A DNA stretch of 64,000 bases from Anisakis pegreffii. Its lineage: Eukaryota; Nematoda; Chromadorea; Rhabditida; Anisakidae. Positions 27,404 through 37,357 of this stretch are shown in pieces (positions within the stretch are counted from its first letter, which is position 1; every line of letters begins with the position of its first letter). The stretch covers positions 62,001-126,000 of the forward strand of contig JAPYMA010000544.1 of assembly GCA_035041965.1 (NCBI GenBank). The letters are read 5' to 3'. Both the position numbers and the translations under genes were made by a program. The notes beneath the pieces are model-generated. The model was not told the origin of the DNA. It searched no databases and worked only from the letters and a program-made list of their open reading frames with translations.

Positions 27404-28119
27404 GACGATATCGGCAGACTTTCACCTTACACGCAGACAATCAATGGACACTGAATGCTGCGACTGTGAATGACTGGATTTATATAGTGCTTTTTGGAGG
27501 GCATTCTGCTCATTCCAGGCAGCATTTTGACCACACTGGAGTGCATATAAGCTATCGAAGTATTTGATCATTAAGGTGGTCAAAAACATTTTGTTACAGC
27601 GGAGCGAATGATGTTTGTGACTACTTTTGATATACTGATTTCAAATCTGCAATCAGATTTGCTCTTTCACGTTCACATTTCGTGTGAAATGCAATTGGGG
27701 CAATTGGTATTGTTTTATGGCATTATTTGAATGCTAGCACTCCAAAAACACGATAGTCCATCTGCACTGAGCATATTGCTGGTAGCAAGATCATAAAGCA
27801 CCAACACTTATCACTCTCACAAAATCACTTTATATCCCGCATCACTGTGAGCTCATAGAAAATATCCCTAAATCTGATGAACTTATGAGTTTATAATGCA
27901 TTATTTTACACTTTCATGTTGAATTTTTCTTGGTGAACTTTAATACTGTATGCGACGTACGTTTCCACCAATAGATCTCCGTTAAAGAAAACAGTTATCA
28001 AGATGATTTCAATCCAAATATCATGGGAGATTACTGTTGGTTCCAGCGCAAGAACAGCTCGACGGATGATTAGATGCAAGGTTGACGACTCCGCCAGCAG
28101 AATTGCTCTATTTATTTTA
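27404..28119. other. Region between kinesin start and the Gypsy element
   Basis: This should include the kinesin-14 promoter. A minus-strand frame ending at 27906 reaches into the retrotransposon edge and reads as plausible protein (HDIWIEIILITVFFNGDLL), but no splice-linked partner is established, so it is not called as a gene. Confidence 0.4.
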
Positions 28120-28124
28120 CTCAC

Positions 28125-28417
28125 TGTTGTGGTGGTAACCACTGATTATTGATCTTCCGTCGATCATTATGTGCTAGATCGTTTTCGCGCCTATCATTCT
28201 CGTGTCGAATTCTGATTGGTTGATTGTAACTATATAAGGTCTTCTCAATCATACCATGAGTGTTCATTGTTCTGTTTCGTCTTGCGTGCATCGGCCTTGT
28301 ATTGTCTACAGTGTTTACCCTGTGTTGTGTGTGTACTTCACCCCCATTGTTATTGTTGTGTTTTAAGCCCAATAAATAATAACTGTTTTTCCATTGTCAC
28401 CACTCGGCAACACAACA
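28125..28417 (+). repeat. 5' LTR of the Gypsy element
   Basis: The 293-bp repeat begins TGTTGTGGTGG and ends GGCAACACAACA. It has a TATATAAGG box at 28231 and an AATAAA signal near 28372. Confidence 0.95.
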
Positions 28418-28510
28418 AAGTGGCGATCAGGATTATTCGGGCTCACTATTCCCAGCTCATAGTTGTACTTCGTCTGATCTATTCGTGGCCCCCGTTGATT
28501 CCGTTCCCAC

Positions 28511-31500
28511 ATGGACCCAGCTTTTGTTAAAGACCTCCTCGAACAGCAACAACAGCAGTTCGCTATTTTAATGCAAAAATTCGCCACTTCGACCGTTTCA
28601 TCTCCCAGTATCGACTCACTGGCTAATTCCATTACTGAATTCGACTATGATCCCGATAATGATGTTACGTTTGAAGCTTGGTTCAAAAGATTCGGAGATA
28701 TTTTCCTCATCGATGGTGCAAAATTCGATGATGCAGCTAAAGTTCGTCTACTGCTCAGAAAACTGAATCCTGTTGTCCACGAAAAATATGTTAACTTTAT
28801 CCTGCCGAAACTGCCACGAGAGTTTTCCTTCAACGAAACCGTTGAGGCTCTCAAAAACATGTTCGGTCGTCAGACGTCTCTATTCAACACCCGATACCAA
28901 TGCCTTAAGCTCAGCAAACGTGATTCAGATGACTATATCACCTATGCTGGTATTGTAAATCGTGAGTGTGCCAAGTTCCAACTCGGGACGCTGACTGAAG
29001 ATCAGTTCAAGTGTCTAATATTCATCAGTGGCCTACAATCTCCTCATGATGGTGATATTCGGGTTCGACTCCTCAGCAAAATTGATGCTGACCCAAACAT
29101 CAGTATAAAGTCGCTCACTGAAGAGTGCAATCGTCTTATTAATTTAAAGCACGATACTCAGATGGTTGAACAAGGTGTAAATTCCGTCAACGCATCAGCC
29201 ATCCATCTGAAGCCCAATAACCCGAAATATTCGAGGCCAAAGTCCCCTTGTTGGTTGTGCGGTGCTATGCACTATGTACGCACCTGTAAATTTCGCCATC
29301 ACTGTTGCACTGATTGCGGGAAGATCGGACACAAGGAAGGATTTTGCCCTCCTCAGCAACAGAAACCCTTCAATTTCCATTCGAAACCTAAGAAATGGAA
29401 AAATAAAAAATCATTCCGGTCAAATGGTATTCATGCTATTCTTGAATCTAATCTATCTGCTTATAGACGCTTTGCTTCCATACTCGTCAATGGGCATCCG
29501 ATTAAATTCAGAGTAGATACCGGTTCGGATGTTACTGTCCTATCCCGCTATACCTGGAAAGAACTTGGATCTCCTGAACTTCAGCCAACCGCCTTGCAAG
29601 CGAAGGACGTTTCTGATAATCCAATAACGTTCCTCGGTAAATTATTGTGTGAATTCAAATTTCGACAATACACTGTACAATCTCCCTGTTATGTTTCTGA
29701 TCATGGCTCAATTGACCTACTCGGTGTCGAATTAATCCATAAACTTGGAATGTACAATGAACCCATGAACGCCTCGTCTGGTCTCACTACTGATTCGAAA
29801 AATTCCTGTAATACTGGTATTGACCAATATATCGGCAGTTCTGTCAGCTACAACCCTAAATTCGACATCCCAAAACGGTTCCCACAAATCTGTCAGCCTA
29901 CTCTTGGCCGTTGCTGTAAAGCCAAAGCTACTCTCCAACTTAAATCCGACGTTAAGCCTATTTTTCGTCCCAAACGTCCTGTCCCCTACGCAGTACTGTC
30001 AGCAGTTGAAACCGAACTAAATCGTCTTGAACAGATGGGAGTGATTTCCAAAGTTGATTATTCAGCATGGGCTGCACCCATAGTTGTTGTTAAAAAAGCA
30101 AATGGTTCACTACGTATTTGCGCTGACTTCTCTACAGGACTCAACGATTCTCTCGATCTTCATCGCTATCCGCTACCACTCCCAGATGATATATTCGCTA
30201 CACTAAATGGTGGTAGATTCTTCTCACAGATTGATTTCTCTGATGCTTATCTGCAAGTTGAAGTCGAGGACAAATCTAAAGAACTCCTGACTATCAACAC
30301 ACATCGTGGTTTGTATCGCTATAACAGATTACCATTTGGAGTTAAATCTGCTCCAGGAATCTTCCAACAAATCATGGATTCAATGCTTTCTGGAGTCCAC
30401 GGTGCTATTGCCTATCTTGATGATGTTATTGTAGTTGGCAAAACCGAAACTGAACATCGTCATAATCTTAATGCTGTTCTGAATCGTATTCAAGAATATG
30501 GATTCCATATTAAGCTCGAGAAATGTAATTTTGCTATGCCACGCATTAAATATCTTGGCTTTGTTATTGATAAAAATGGTCGTCGTCCAGATCCAGCCAA
30601 GATTCAAGCTATTCAACGAATGCCTGCCCCAAAAGATATTGCTTCGTTAAGATCATTTTTGGGCCTTATTAACTATTACGGTTCATTCGTTAAACAGATG
30701 CGTGAAATTCGAGCACCACTAGATGCTCTCCTGAAAAAGAATGCGAAATTCTTCTGGTCTGACAAATGCCAGAAGGCATTCGAACGAGCTAAATCCATCC
30801 TCAACTCAGATCTATTACTGACTCATTATGACCCTCAAGCTGATGTTATTGTCGCAGCTGACGCGTCTAATTATGGTATCGGCGCTGTTATTCTTCATCG
30901 CTATTCGGATGGTACTCAAAAAGCTATCTATCATGCATCTCGATCGCTTACAGATGCAGAAAAACGCTATAGTCAAATTGAAAAAGAGGCACTAGCCTTA
31001 ATTTTCGCTGTGAGAAAGTTTCACCGTATGATCCACGGTCGAAAGTTTACTTTACTTACAGATCATCAACCTCTCGTTGCTATCTTTGGCTCGAAGAAGG
31101 GCATTCCGATATATACATCGAACCGACTACAGCGTTGGGCAACTATCCTCCTTGGATACGACTTCACGATTGAATATCGCTCAACAACAAAATTCGGATG
31201 TGCCGACGCGCTATCAAGATTAATTTCAGATAGTGTCACAGCAGACGAGGACACTGTCATTGCATCCGTTGACGCTGAAATCAGTCGAGTACTCTTCGAT
31301 TCAATCAAAACTCTGCCAGTAACAGCCAACACGATCCGCGAGGCAACGACGAAGGATCCTCTGCTCAAAAAACTAAATGTTTATTTGCAGCATGGTTGGC
31401 CGAACAAAATATCGAACGATTCTCTCAAACAATTTTTCAATCGCCGCAATTCACTATCAGTATCAGATGGATGTATCCTGTACAATGAACGTGTAGTCAT

Positions 31501-32674
31501 CCCAACCAACCTGCAGCAACGAATCCTCAAGCAACTGCATGCTGGTCACCCTGGAATGGTCCGAATGAAGGCGCTAGCGCGAAGTCATGTATATTGGCCT
31601 GGACTCGATTCTCAAATTGAACAATTGATCCGACAATGTAATCGATGTGCACGAGCAGCAAAGTCGCCGATAAAGACAACCCTTGCGCCTTGGCCTAGAC
31701 CCACCAAACCGTGGTCCCGCATCCACATTGACTACGCAGGCCCTTTCGAAGGAAGTTATTTCCTAGTCGTAGTCGATGCCTTTTCAAAATGGCCGGAAAT
31801 CATTATGAGTGATCGAATGACAACATCAGTCACCATCCATTCCCTACAAAAACTTTTTTCCCAATTTGGTATGCCAGAACTCATTGTTTCCGATAACGGA
31901 ACTCAATTCTCTTCATTACAGTTCAAACAGTTCTGCGAACAAAATGGCATTCAACACACGTTCTCACCTGCATATCATCCTCAATCAAACGGACAAGCTG
32001 AACGCTTCGTTGATACATTCAAAAGAAGTCTTCAAAAACTTCGAGGAGAGGGACCGACCAAGGATATCCTTCAAACATTTCTGCTCAATTATCGATCGTC
32101 GCCAAATCCTACACTTGGAAATGTGTCTCCGGCAGAACTCTTTCTTGGTCGCAACATTCGGACAACCCTACATCTTATCCATCCCTCAGCAAAATCATCT
32201 ATTTCCAGACCAGAAAACAATTACATGGAACGACAATACAACAAGCATCATGGCGCAAAACAACGCTATTTTAATTCAGGCGATCGCGTACTCGTTCATG
32301 ACAGCCGAGATCACGCACATCCATGGATACCCGGGAAAGTGCTACGACGGCGTGGACGTGTAATATATGATGTTCAAGTGGGTTCGAACGTGTGGACACG
32401 GCACGTGAATCACATTCGACCTCGATGGGACACCCAAAACGATGAACATCTCAGTAAATCACTTCAAACAATGATTGAAACATTTGATTTGCAGGCACCT
32501 GCTACTGCTGTCACAAATTCAGACCCAACTCAACAGGATGACAACACTGCCAATATTCCTACGCAAACACAAAACCTTGCAAATCGGTCCAATCAACGAC
32601 ACGCAACAATAAGAACCAGAAGGACACCACGTCAATTCAGCCCGGATCCATCTCGATCATCATATGTTCCATGA
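28511..32674 (+). CDS. Gag-Pol polyprotein of the Gypsy element, 1387 residues
   Basis: A single uninterrupted frame encodes the whole polyprotein. Gag covers about residues 1-245. Two zinc knuckles follow (CWLCGAMHYVRTC near 247 and CTDCGKIGHKEGFC near 266). The aspartic protease has VDTGSD near 334. Reverse transcriptase lies about 480-660 with FSQIDFSDAYLQ and the catalytic YLDD near 634. RNase H has AADASNYGIGAV near 783 and TDHQPL. Integrase has the HHCC zinc domain (HAGHPGM...CNRCARA, from 1010) and the catalytic triad in IDYAGPF, VSDNGTQF and GQAERF. Gag and Pol share one frame, so no frameshift is needed for Pol. All catalytic residues I can recognise are present. A Ser/Thr-rich tail ends the protein. 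Confidence 0.96.
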   Translation: MDPAFVKDLLEQQQQQFAILMQKFATSTVSSPSIDSLANSITEFDYDPDNDVTFEAWFKRFGDIFLIDGAKFDDAAKVRLLLRKLNPVVHEKYVNFILPKLPREFSFNETVEALKNMFGRQTSLFNTRYQCLKLSKRDSDDYITYAGIVNRECAKFQLGTLTEDQFKCLIFISGLQSPHDGDIRVRLLSKIDADPNISIKSLTEECNRLINLKHDTQMVEQGVNSVNASAIHLKPNNPKYSRPKSPCWLCGAMHYVRTCKFRHHCCTDCGKIGHKEGFCPPQQQKPFNFHSKPKKWKNKKSFRSNGIHAILESNLSAYRRFASILVNGHPIKFRVDTGSDVTVLSRYTWKELGSPELQPTALQAKDVSDNPITFLGKLLCEFKFRQYTVQSPCYVSDHGSIDLLGVELIHKLGMYNEPMNASSGLTTDSKNSCNTGIDQYIGSSVSYNPKFDIPKRFPQICQPTLGRCCKAKATLQLKSDVKPIFRPKRPVPYAVLSAVETELNRLEQMGVISKVDYSAWAAPIVVVKKANGSLRICADFSTGLNDSLDLHRYPLPLPDDIFATLNGGRFFSQIDFSDAYLQVEVEDKSKELLTINTHRGLYRYNRLPFGVKSAPGIFQQIMDSMLSGVHGAIAYLDDVIVVGKTETEHRHNLNAVLNRIQEYGFHIKLEKCNFAMPRIKYLGFVIDKNGRRPDPAKIQAIQRMPAPKDIASLRSFLGLINYYGSFVKQMREIRAPLDALLKKNAKFFWSDKCQKAFERAKSILNSDLLLTHYDPQADVIVAADASNYGIGAVILHRYSDGTQKAIYHASRSLTDAEKRYSQIEKEALALIFAVRKFHRMIHGRKFTLLTDHQPLVAIFGSKKGIPIYTSNRLQRWATILLGYDFTIEYRSTTKFGCADALSRLISDSVTADEDTVIASVDAEISRVLFDSIKTLPVTANTIREATTKDPLLKKLNVYLQHGWPNKISNDSLKQFFNRRNSLSVSDGCILYNERVVIPTNLQQRILKQLHAGHPGMVRMKALARSHVYWPGLDSQIEQLIRQCNRCARAAKSPIKTTLAPWPRPTKPWSRIHIDYAGPFEGSYFLVVVDAFSKWPEIIMSDRMTTSVTIHSLQKLFSQFGMPELIVSDNGTQFSSLQFKQFCEQNGIQHTFSPAYHPQSNGQAERFVDTFKRSLQKLRGEGPTKDILQTFLLNYRSSPNPTLGNVSPAELFLGRNIRTTLHLIHPSAKSSISRPENNYMERQYNKHHGAKQRYFNSGDRVLVHDSRDHAHPWIPGKVLRRRGRVIYDVQVGSNVWTRHVNHIRPRWDTQNDEHLSKSLQTMIETFDLQAPATAVTNSDPTQQDDNTANIPTQTQNLANRSNQRHATIRTRRTPRQFSPDPSRSSYVP

Positions 32675-32782
32675 TTATCATTCGACATGATCAAACAGTT
32701 AATTTTATCACGTATCAAAATGTTATTCATGTTGTTAATGTTAATAATCTCCTCAATATTTTCGTCGTCTAAAAGGGGGAGG

Positions 32783-33074
32783 TATTGTGGTGGTAACCAC
32801 TGATTATTGATCTTCCGTCGATCATTATGTGCTAGATCGTTTTCGCGCCTATCATTCTCGTGTCGAATTCTGATTGGTTGATTGTAACTATATAAGGTCT
32901 TCTCAATCATACCATGAGTGTTCATTGTTCTGTTTCGTCTCACGTGCATCGGCCGTGTATTGTCTACAGTGTTTACCCTGTGTTGTGTGTGTACTTCACC
33001 CCCATTGTTATTGTTGTGTTTAAGCCCAATAAATAATAGCTATTTTTCCATTGTCACCACTCGGCAACACAACA
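32783..33074 (+). repeat. 3' LTR of the Gypsy element
   Basis: The 292-bp copy begins TATTGTGGTGG directly after the polypurine tract and is nearly identical to the 5' LTR. Confidence 0.95.
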
Positions 33075-33136
33075 CTCACAATCAGGAAGTCACAGAAGTT
33101 CACATTTATTTAGGTATGCTTAACGCAAAACGTCGT

Positions 33137-33342
33137 GTATAATTTTGTAATTCTGCGCATTTGTCGAACACCATGGTAAAACGGAGGCGTTCAGTTGCTG
33201 AGCAACTTTCAGCAAACCTGTTACAAGAGGTGATATGTCTGATATCTCTGTATGCGGAGCAATGATCAAATTTACAGAACTGAGCAGTGCAGTGGATTTT
33301 TTCAGCAATGAAGGGTGATATTGAGATAAATCTATGTTCCCT
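33137..33342 (-). other. Unassigned protein-like segment beside the Gypsy insertion
   Basis: A minus-strand frame reads GNIDLSQYHPSLLKKSTALL, then SPLVTGLLKVAQQLNASVLPW, ending at a TAA. Its composition looks like real protein and it starts exactly at the edge of the LTR-like repeat 33343-33708. I cannot name a family or link further exons; it may be the remnant of a gene broken by repeat insertions. Confidence 0.25.
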
Positions 33343-33708
33343 TGTTTATTGTTTACAGTTTCTTGTACGTCTGTCTATAGTACTTTGCATATCGTGTATT
33401 CTCTGACCACCATTGGCACCATGTGATCATTGTTTCGTAATTAGCTAATCCCAATGACTATACAAGTAGCTCAGTGTAGTTAGTCAATGTTTCAGTGTCA
33501 CCAGTGTCAGTCAGTGTGTTGTTAGCGTAGTCAGTGTTGTCACTCGCAGTTATTATAGTATTGTACTAGCCATCGTGGGCATCCTTCGCAATCGTCAGTT
33601 GTATCATCACTCTACTCAATCATCATTATCGTCCTTTTTATTAGTGTGGATAAACTATATTATTAATTGTCGTCTTCGCAACAGCAGCAAAAGCTAACAT
33701 CACAAACA
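33343..33708 (-). repeat. 370-bp LTR-like repeat, copy 1
   Basis: Its reverse complement starts TGTTTGTGATGTTAGC and ends AAACAATAAACA, and matches 44745-45114 along its length (shared CACACTGACTGAC, ACACTGAGCTAC, AGAGAATACACGA). The TG...CA ends and an AATAAA near the 3' end suggest a solo LTR, but no matching target duplication flanks it. Confidence 0.5.
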
Positions 33709-34555
33709 ATCAATATGACATTCTATTGAATATCAGAAAGGTCTCAAGAATCAGGCATTATTCGTCGCAAACACACAAGATTTTCTGAGACCTTCTTCCA
33801 TCCGCCGACGCCAAGAAATGGTTACGTTGTCTGGCAAACGTGAAGACTACGGCAACTTGAATGTGGTGCTCGATATGATCAACCTTGAAGTAATTAACCA
33901 TAATTAACCGCAAATAAATAGACAGTATCCCTCCACAACCTACGTAATTTTCCGACAGCCGAGATTCCTTTTTGCATGGCTGCGACAAAAAATGGTTATG
34001 TCACTGACCAAAGTTGAGGACCAAGGCATCTTGAGTATGGCGCTCGAAGTGTACCTATAGTAGTGTAGTGATGATCACCATTGTGATTCGAAAAATTCTT
34101 GATGTACTCTCGAACGGGAAAAAAGGGATGATTCGAGAGAAGATGGAAAAGAGCAGTCGACGAGAGGGAGGGAGTGAGAAAACTGAAAGGGAAAGGATAG
34201 AATCGAGAAGGGATACATATCCGGGGAATACGATTTATAACAACACTTTTTCACTCGGAACTTGTTTTTTAAACGCACCGTCGCTTTTCATAATAGTGCA
34301 TTACTTTTGTTTTTAGAATGTACTTGAAAATTCTCTACTTCTTTATTACCTTGTTGCCATGATGTTTTGATAAGTTTTTGTTACATAATTGCCGTGAGTC
34401 ATTAAAGAGGTCCTTACAAAAGTTAAATACATGTCGCAGGAATATACGGTCCTGGATAGTTGCAGATCTTTTTATCATATGAATAAATGTATATGTTTTG
34501 AACAGTTTTGGGTCGCTGAAACGGGAGGGAGTTTCGTTTTATTCCAAGAAATTAT
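33709..34555. other. Non-coding stretch with an imperfect direct repeat
   Basis: Two imperfectly similar segments (about 33795-33880 and 33970-34055, both with AAAATGGTTA/GAAATGGTTA and a following GGACTACGGCA/GGACCAAGGCA block) lie here. No gene is supported. Confidence 0.35.
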
Positions 34556-34779
34556 CGATTTCGATGGACTCGGAAAAATTTCAGTCGGATTTCGACCGTC
34601 GATCGGTATTCCCAATGCCGGAATGATGAAAAATCATGTCGTTCGGATTGTTACCGACATAAAATTTCGCTCAGATGCCATCACTAGCTTGAAAACAACT
34701 TGTGAGCTCACATTATTATTAATCATCGCGTTCGGTGAGTTTTGCATTCGTGCAATATGAATTTGTGGATCAAATAAGC

Positions 34780-34983
34780 CAATGATCCCCACGCTGGGGT
34801 ACTCCATTACCCCCTTCGATGGTCTGGTAGGCCGTCATTACATCCCTCCCCCCGTATGCTGAAATACTTTACTATTTCCACACAGAACGTCAGGACTAAT
34901 TTCCTGATCCCCTCCATTACCCCTTGACACCCCTATATTACCCAAAGATGGTTAATTCGCCCCTTCCCCTGTGAGAATCCCTG
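34780..34983 (+). mobile_element. hAT-like MITE (unit 1 copy)
   Basis: It begins CAATGATCCCCAC and ends GTGAGAATCCCTG, flanked by AAATAAGC and AAATAAAC. It is orthologous to 50033-50237, so the insertion preceded the duplication. Confidence 0.75.
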
Positions 34984-37347
34984 AAATAAACATATGATCT
35001 TTGGCAAATTATTAAACAGCGAGCATTTCTATTTACGAATGATACGATGAGCTTATGAGTTTGTGGATAAAATCTCGTCGCTACTGAAAGTCGTTCTCAA
35101 AGTTCCGGAACCGTAAGAGAAATGAAAATGTGAAATCCCAACAATTTTATCTCGAAACTTAATGCTCCACTCCCTTTCATTCGCTATTCTCCACTTTATG
35201 AATGTATTCGTTATTTGACACAAATTGCATTTTCATTTGTTTGAATAATTTGGATCGTTTGCGTTCAGCAGATCAGAACTAAAAATTTTTCCTGTTCGGC
35301 GATTCGTTTATCACTGTTTCTGCACATGCATTTATATCACTCTTGGTGGAAATCGATTCTTTGATCTAATTATAGATCGAACCAAATGTTTGCTTGCATT
35401 AATAATTCCATTGCATTCCCGCTGTTGATTTTTTGATTGACCGATTCAGTCAATCATCTGATTGGAAAAACCGACTCCTAACGATAAGTTAAATCCTCGA
35501 TTCGAAAATCTGACATTAACATGACACGGAGTGCGTATAAATCTTTCTTCACAACCAGTCGTCGAATTTTGTCTACACTTTTTCTTACAATCACTGAAGT
35601 ATCATATTTGTTCCTTTCATCAAGACCGTGAACTTCATGGTGTTGTCCTTACTTTATCATCGTTCGATTGGAAGAAAATAAACAGAAAGACACTTGAATA
35701 TTGAGTTTGTCACGTAAAAAACGTTGTTACATGTGAAAGTGAGCATCAATTTCTTTTTCTCAATGATGGTATTTCAATAAACTTGATAAGAGGTGTCATA
35801 AAAGGATGAATGGAAATAAACAGTGAAAAAGTGGATTTATTTAACGACCGTTTGTATCGTATTTTTTTGATTTATTATGACCTCAATCATCAAACAGAAA
35901 TGTTTACAGCACCGTCGAAATCGAAACCTGAACAAATCGGATTTATGACTGGTTAAAAAATAGTCGTTAGAATGCGATATTGAAATTCATTTTCAGCAAA
36001 AAAGAAGCATCATATGGAAGGTCATATGAAACTCATTCGTTGCACATCCTTATCATTTATCATTTCAGATCAACAATCACGGATGTCATGAAAAACTATT
36101 CGAAGGTATTGATAATTGATTGAAGATAATTATCGATAAGGAATACTACTGCATATAAGAAACCCTGATTTGTGACGAAGTCGTCATTGTCACTTTCTCA
36201 GGAGTCACTTTCCAATGCTCGAATTCCGATCATTCGATCATCTGATGTGCATCTAATTCCAAGAAATGCAAAGATGGTCCATTTCGTCAACGGTATTCTC
36301 CCTAGTCAAGTGACCTTATCGTCTCTCAAGAGCAGTCCCCTCTTTGGATCTTATTTAATTTTGAATAGAGACAACGATCACTGATACGTACTGATAGCGA
36401 GGAAAAATGTTTAATGAAAAGTGTTCCCTATTAGCCACTCGATGCCATGCAGTGCGATTGAAGTGCTTCTAATGATACGTGATAATTTCAACGACTGCAT
36501 TTCTTGGGATGTGGCTGTTGCTTTTGGAACTCTGCAGACTGGTAGCTCACTCAACAAGGGCATTTACAACATTGGTTGTTCATTTGAAACTTTATCGAGC
36601 ACGATCAGCTCTATCTTAGAAGCCAGCGATAAAAGACCGAAAGCTCAACGGCCGCAACTTACCATCAACGATGATTTCAGTAACTGTGATCATTTTCACA
36701 ACTCGTACTTCAATTCTAAACAAGATTTCAACTTGAATATCAGACTAATAGCTGTGATAATTTACAAAAGCGGGACAGAAATTCGTTCAATGTTAGCTAT
36801 ATGAATTAAAACGGAAATTTTATCACATTTGATTCTTCTTTACTTCAGCGCACCAGCATTGCTCCTCGGTTCAATTGAACAATTCAGTAATCACGTCGCA
36901 ACTGAGCCACTTCATTTCCTTCTCTACTTTCCTTTTTGATCGAACAATTGAATCGGATTAAGCCTTTCGGATCCTTAAACATTTTATGCATACCAATGCA
37001 CTAACGGCCCAGCACAATGTGTACTGAGGCGAAAAAAATTTTCACTTATCAGCTATTTTTCAAAGCAGTTCTTTGAGAAGGAACTTCGACAATCTCTCAC
37101 TACATCGTTTTTAAACTGAAAATCACATTTCTATAAGCCAGGTCTTGTACGTTTCAGAGTTTAATTCTCTCACACAAAATTTTAACCCTATCTTATAACA
37201 TCCTTAATCTCAATCTCCCATATTTTGTGTACGACAGCTATCCGCGCTTGTTGTAACGGGCTTATTCGGGTCACAGCTTGCTCGCATTGCAAATATCATT
37301 GTTCATCAATTCCGATTGTCCTGCGTCGACATCGAATCGCACATCTA
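34984..37347. other. Upstream region of module gene copy 1
   Basis: About 2.4 kb without a supported exon. A 127-codon frame at 36421-36804 is preserved in the other unit, but only because the whole block is nearly identical, and it has a GTG start. The promoter of the module gene should lie near the right end. Confidence 0.45.
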
Positions 37348-37354
37348 ATTTCAG
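37348..37354 (+). promoter_or_regulatory. Likely spliced-leader acceptor of module gene copy 1
   Basis: ATTTCAG is followed by AGA and the ATG of a signal-peptide exon. No upstream coding exon can join in frame, because the exon has early stops in the other phases, which favours trans-splicing. Confidence 0.5.
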
Positions 37355-37357
37355 AGA

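Larger units (their letters stand above)
28120..33079 (+). mobile_element. Full-length Ty3/Gypsy LTR retrotransposon with target duplication
   Basis: The element proper is 28125-33074 (4950 bp), flanked by perfect 5-bp repeats CTCAC at 28120-28124 and 33075-33079. It has two LTRs, a primer-binding-like TGGCGATCAGG at 28421 three bases after the 5' LTR, a polypurine tract AAAAGGGGGAGG at 32771-32782, and one long Gag-Pol frame. Domain order (protease, RT, RNase H, integrase) is that of Ty3/Gypsy. There is no env-like frame. About six substitutions and one indel separate the LTRs, so the insertion is young. Confidence 0.95.

Noticed and set aside
28121..28632. Minus-strand frames across the Gypsy LTRs (also 32632-32949)
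   Set aside because: They are present in both LTRs and antisense to the element; no coding signature.
31866..32363. 165-residue frame inside Gypsy Gag-Pol
   Set aside because: It is a shadow of the integrase region in another frame.
36421..36804. 127-residue frame preserved in both units
   Set aside because: It starts with GTG, and its identity simply reflects the recent duplication. A faint likeness of CSFETLSSTISSIL to the module a exon was noted but no splice sites fit.
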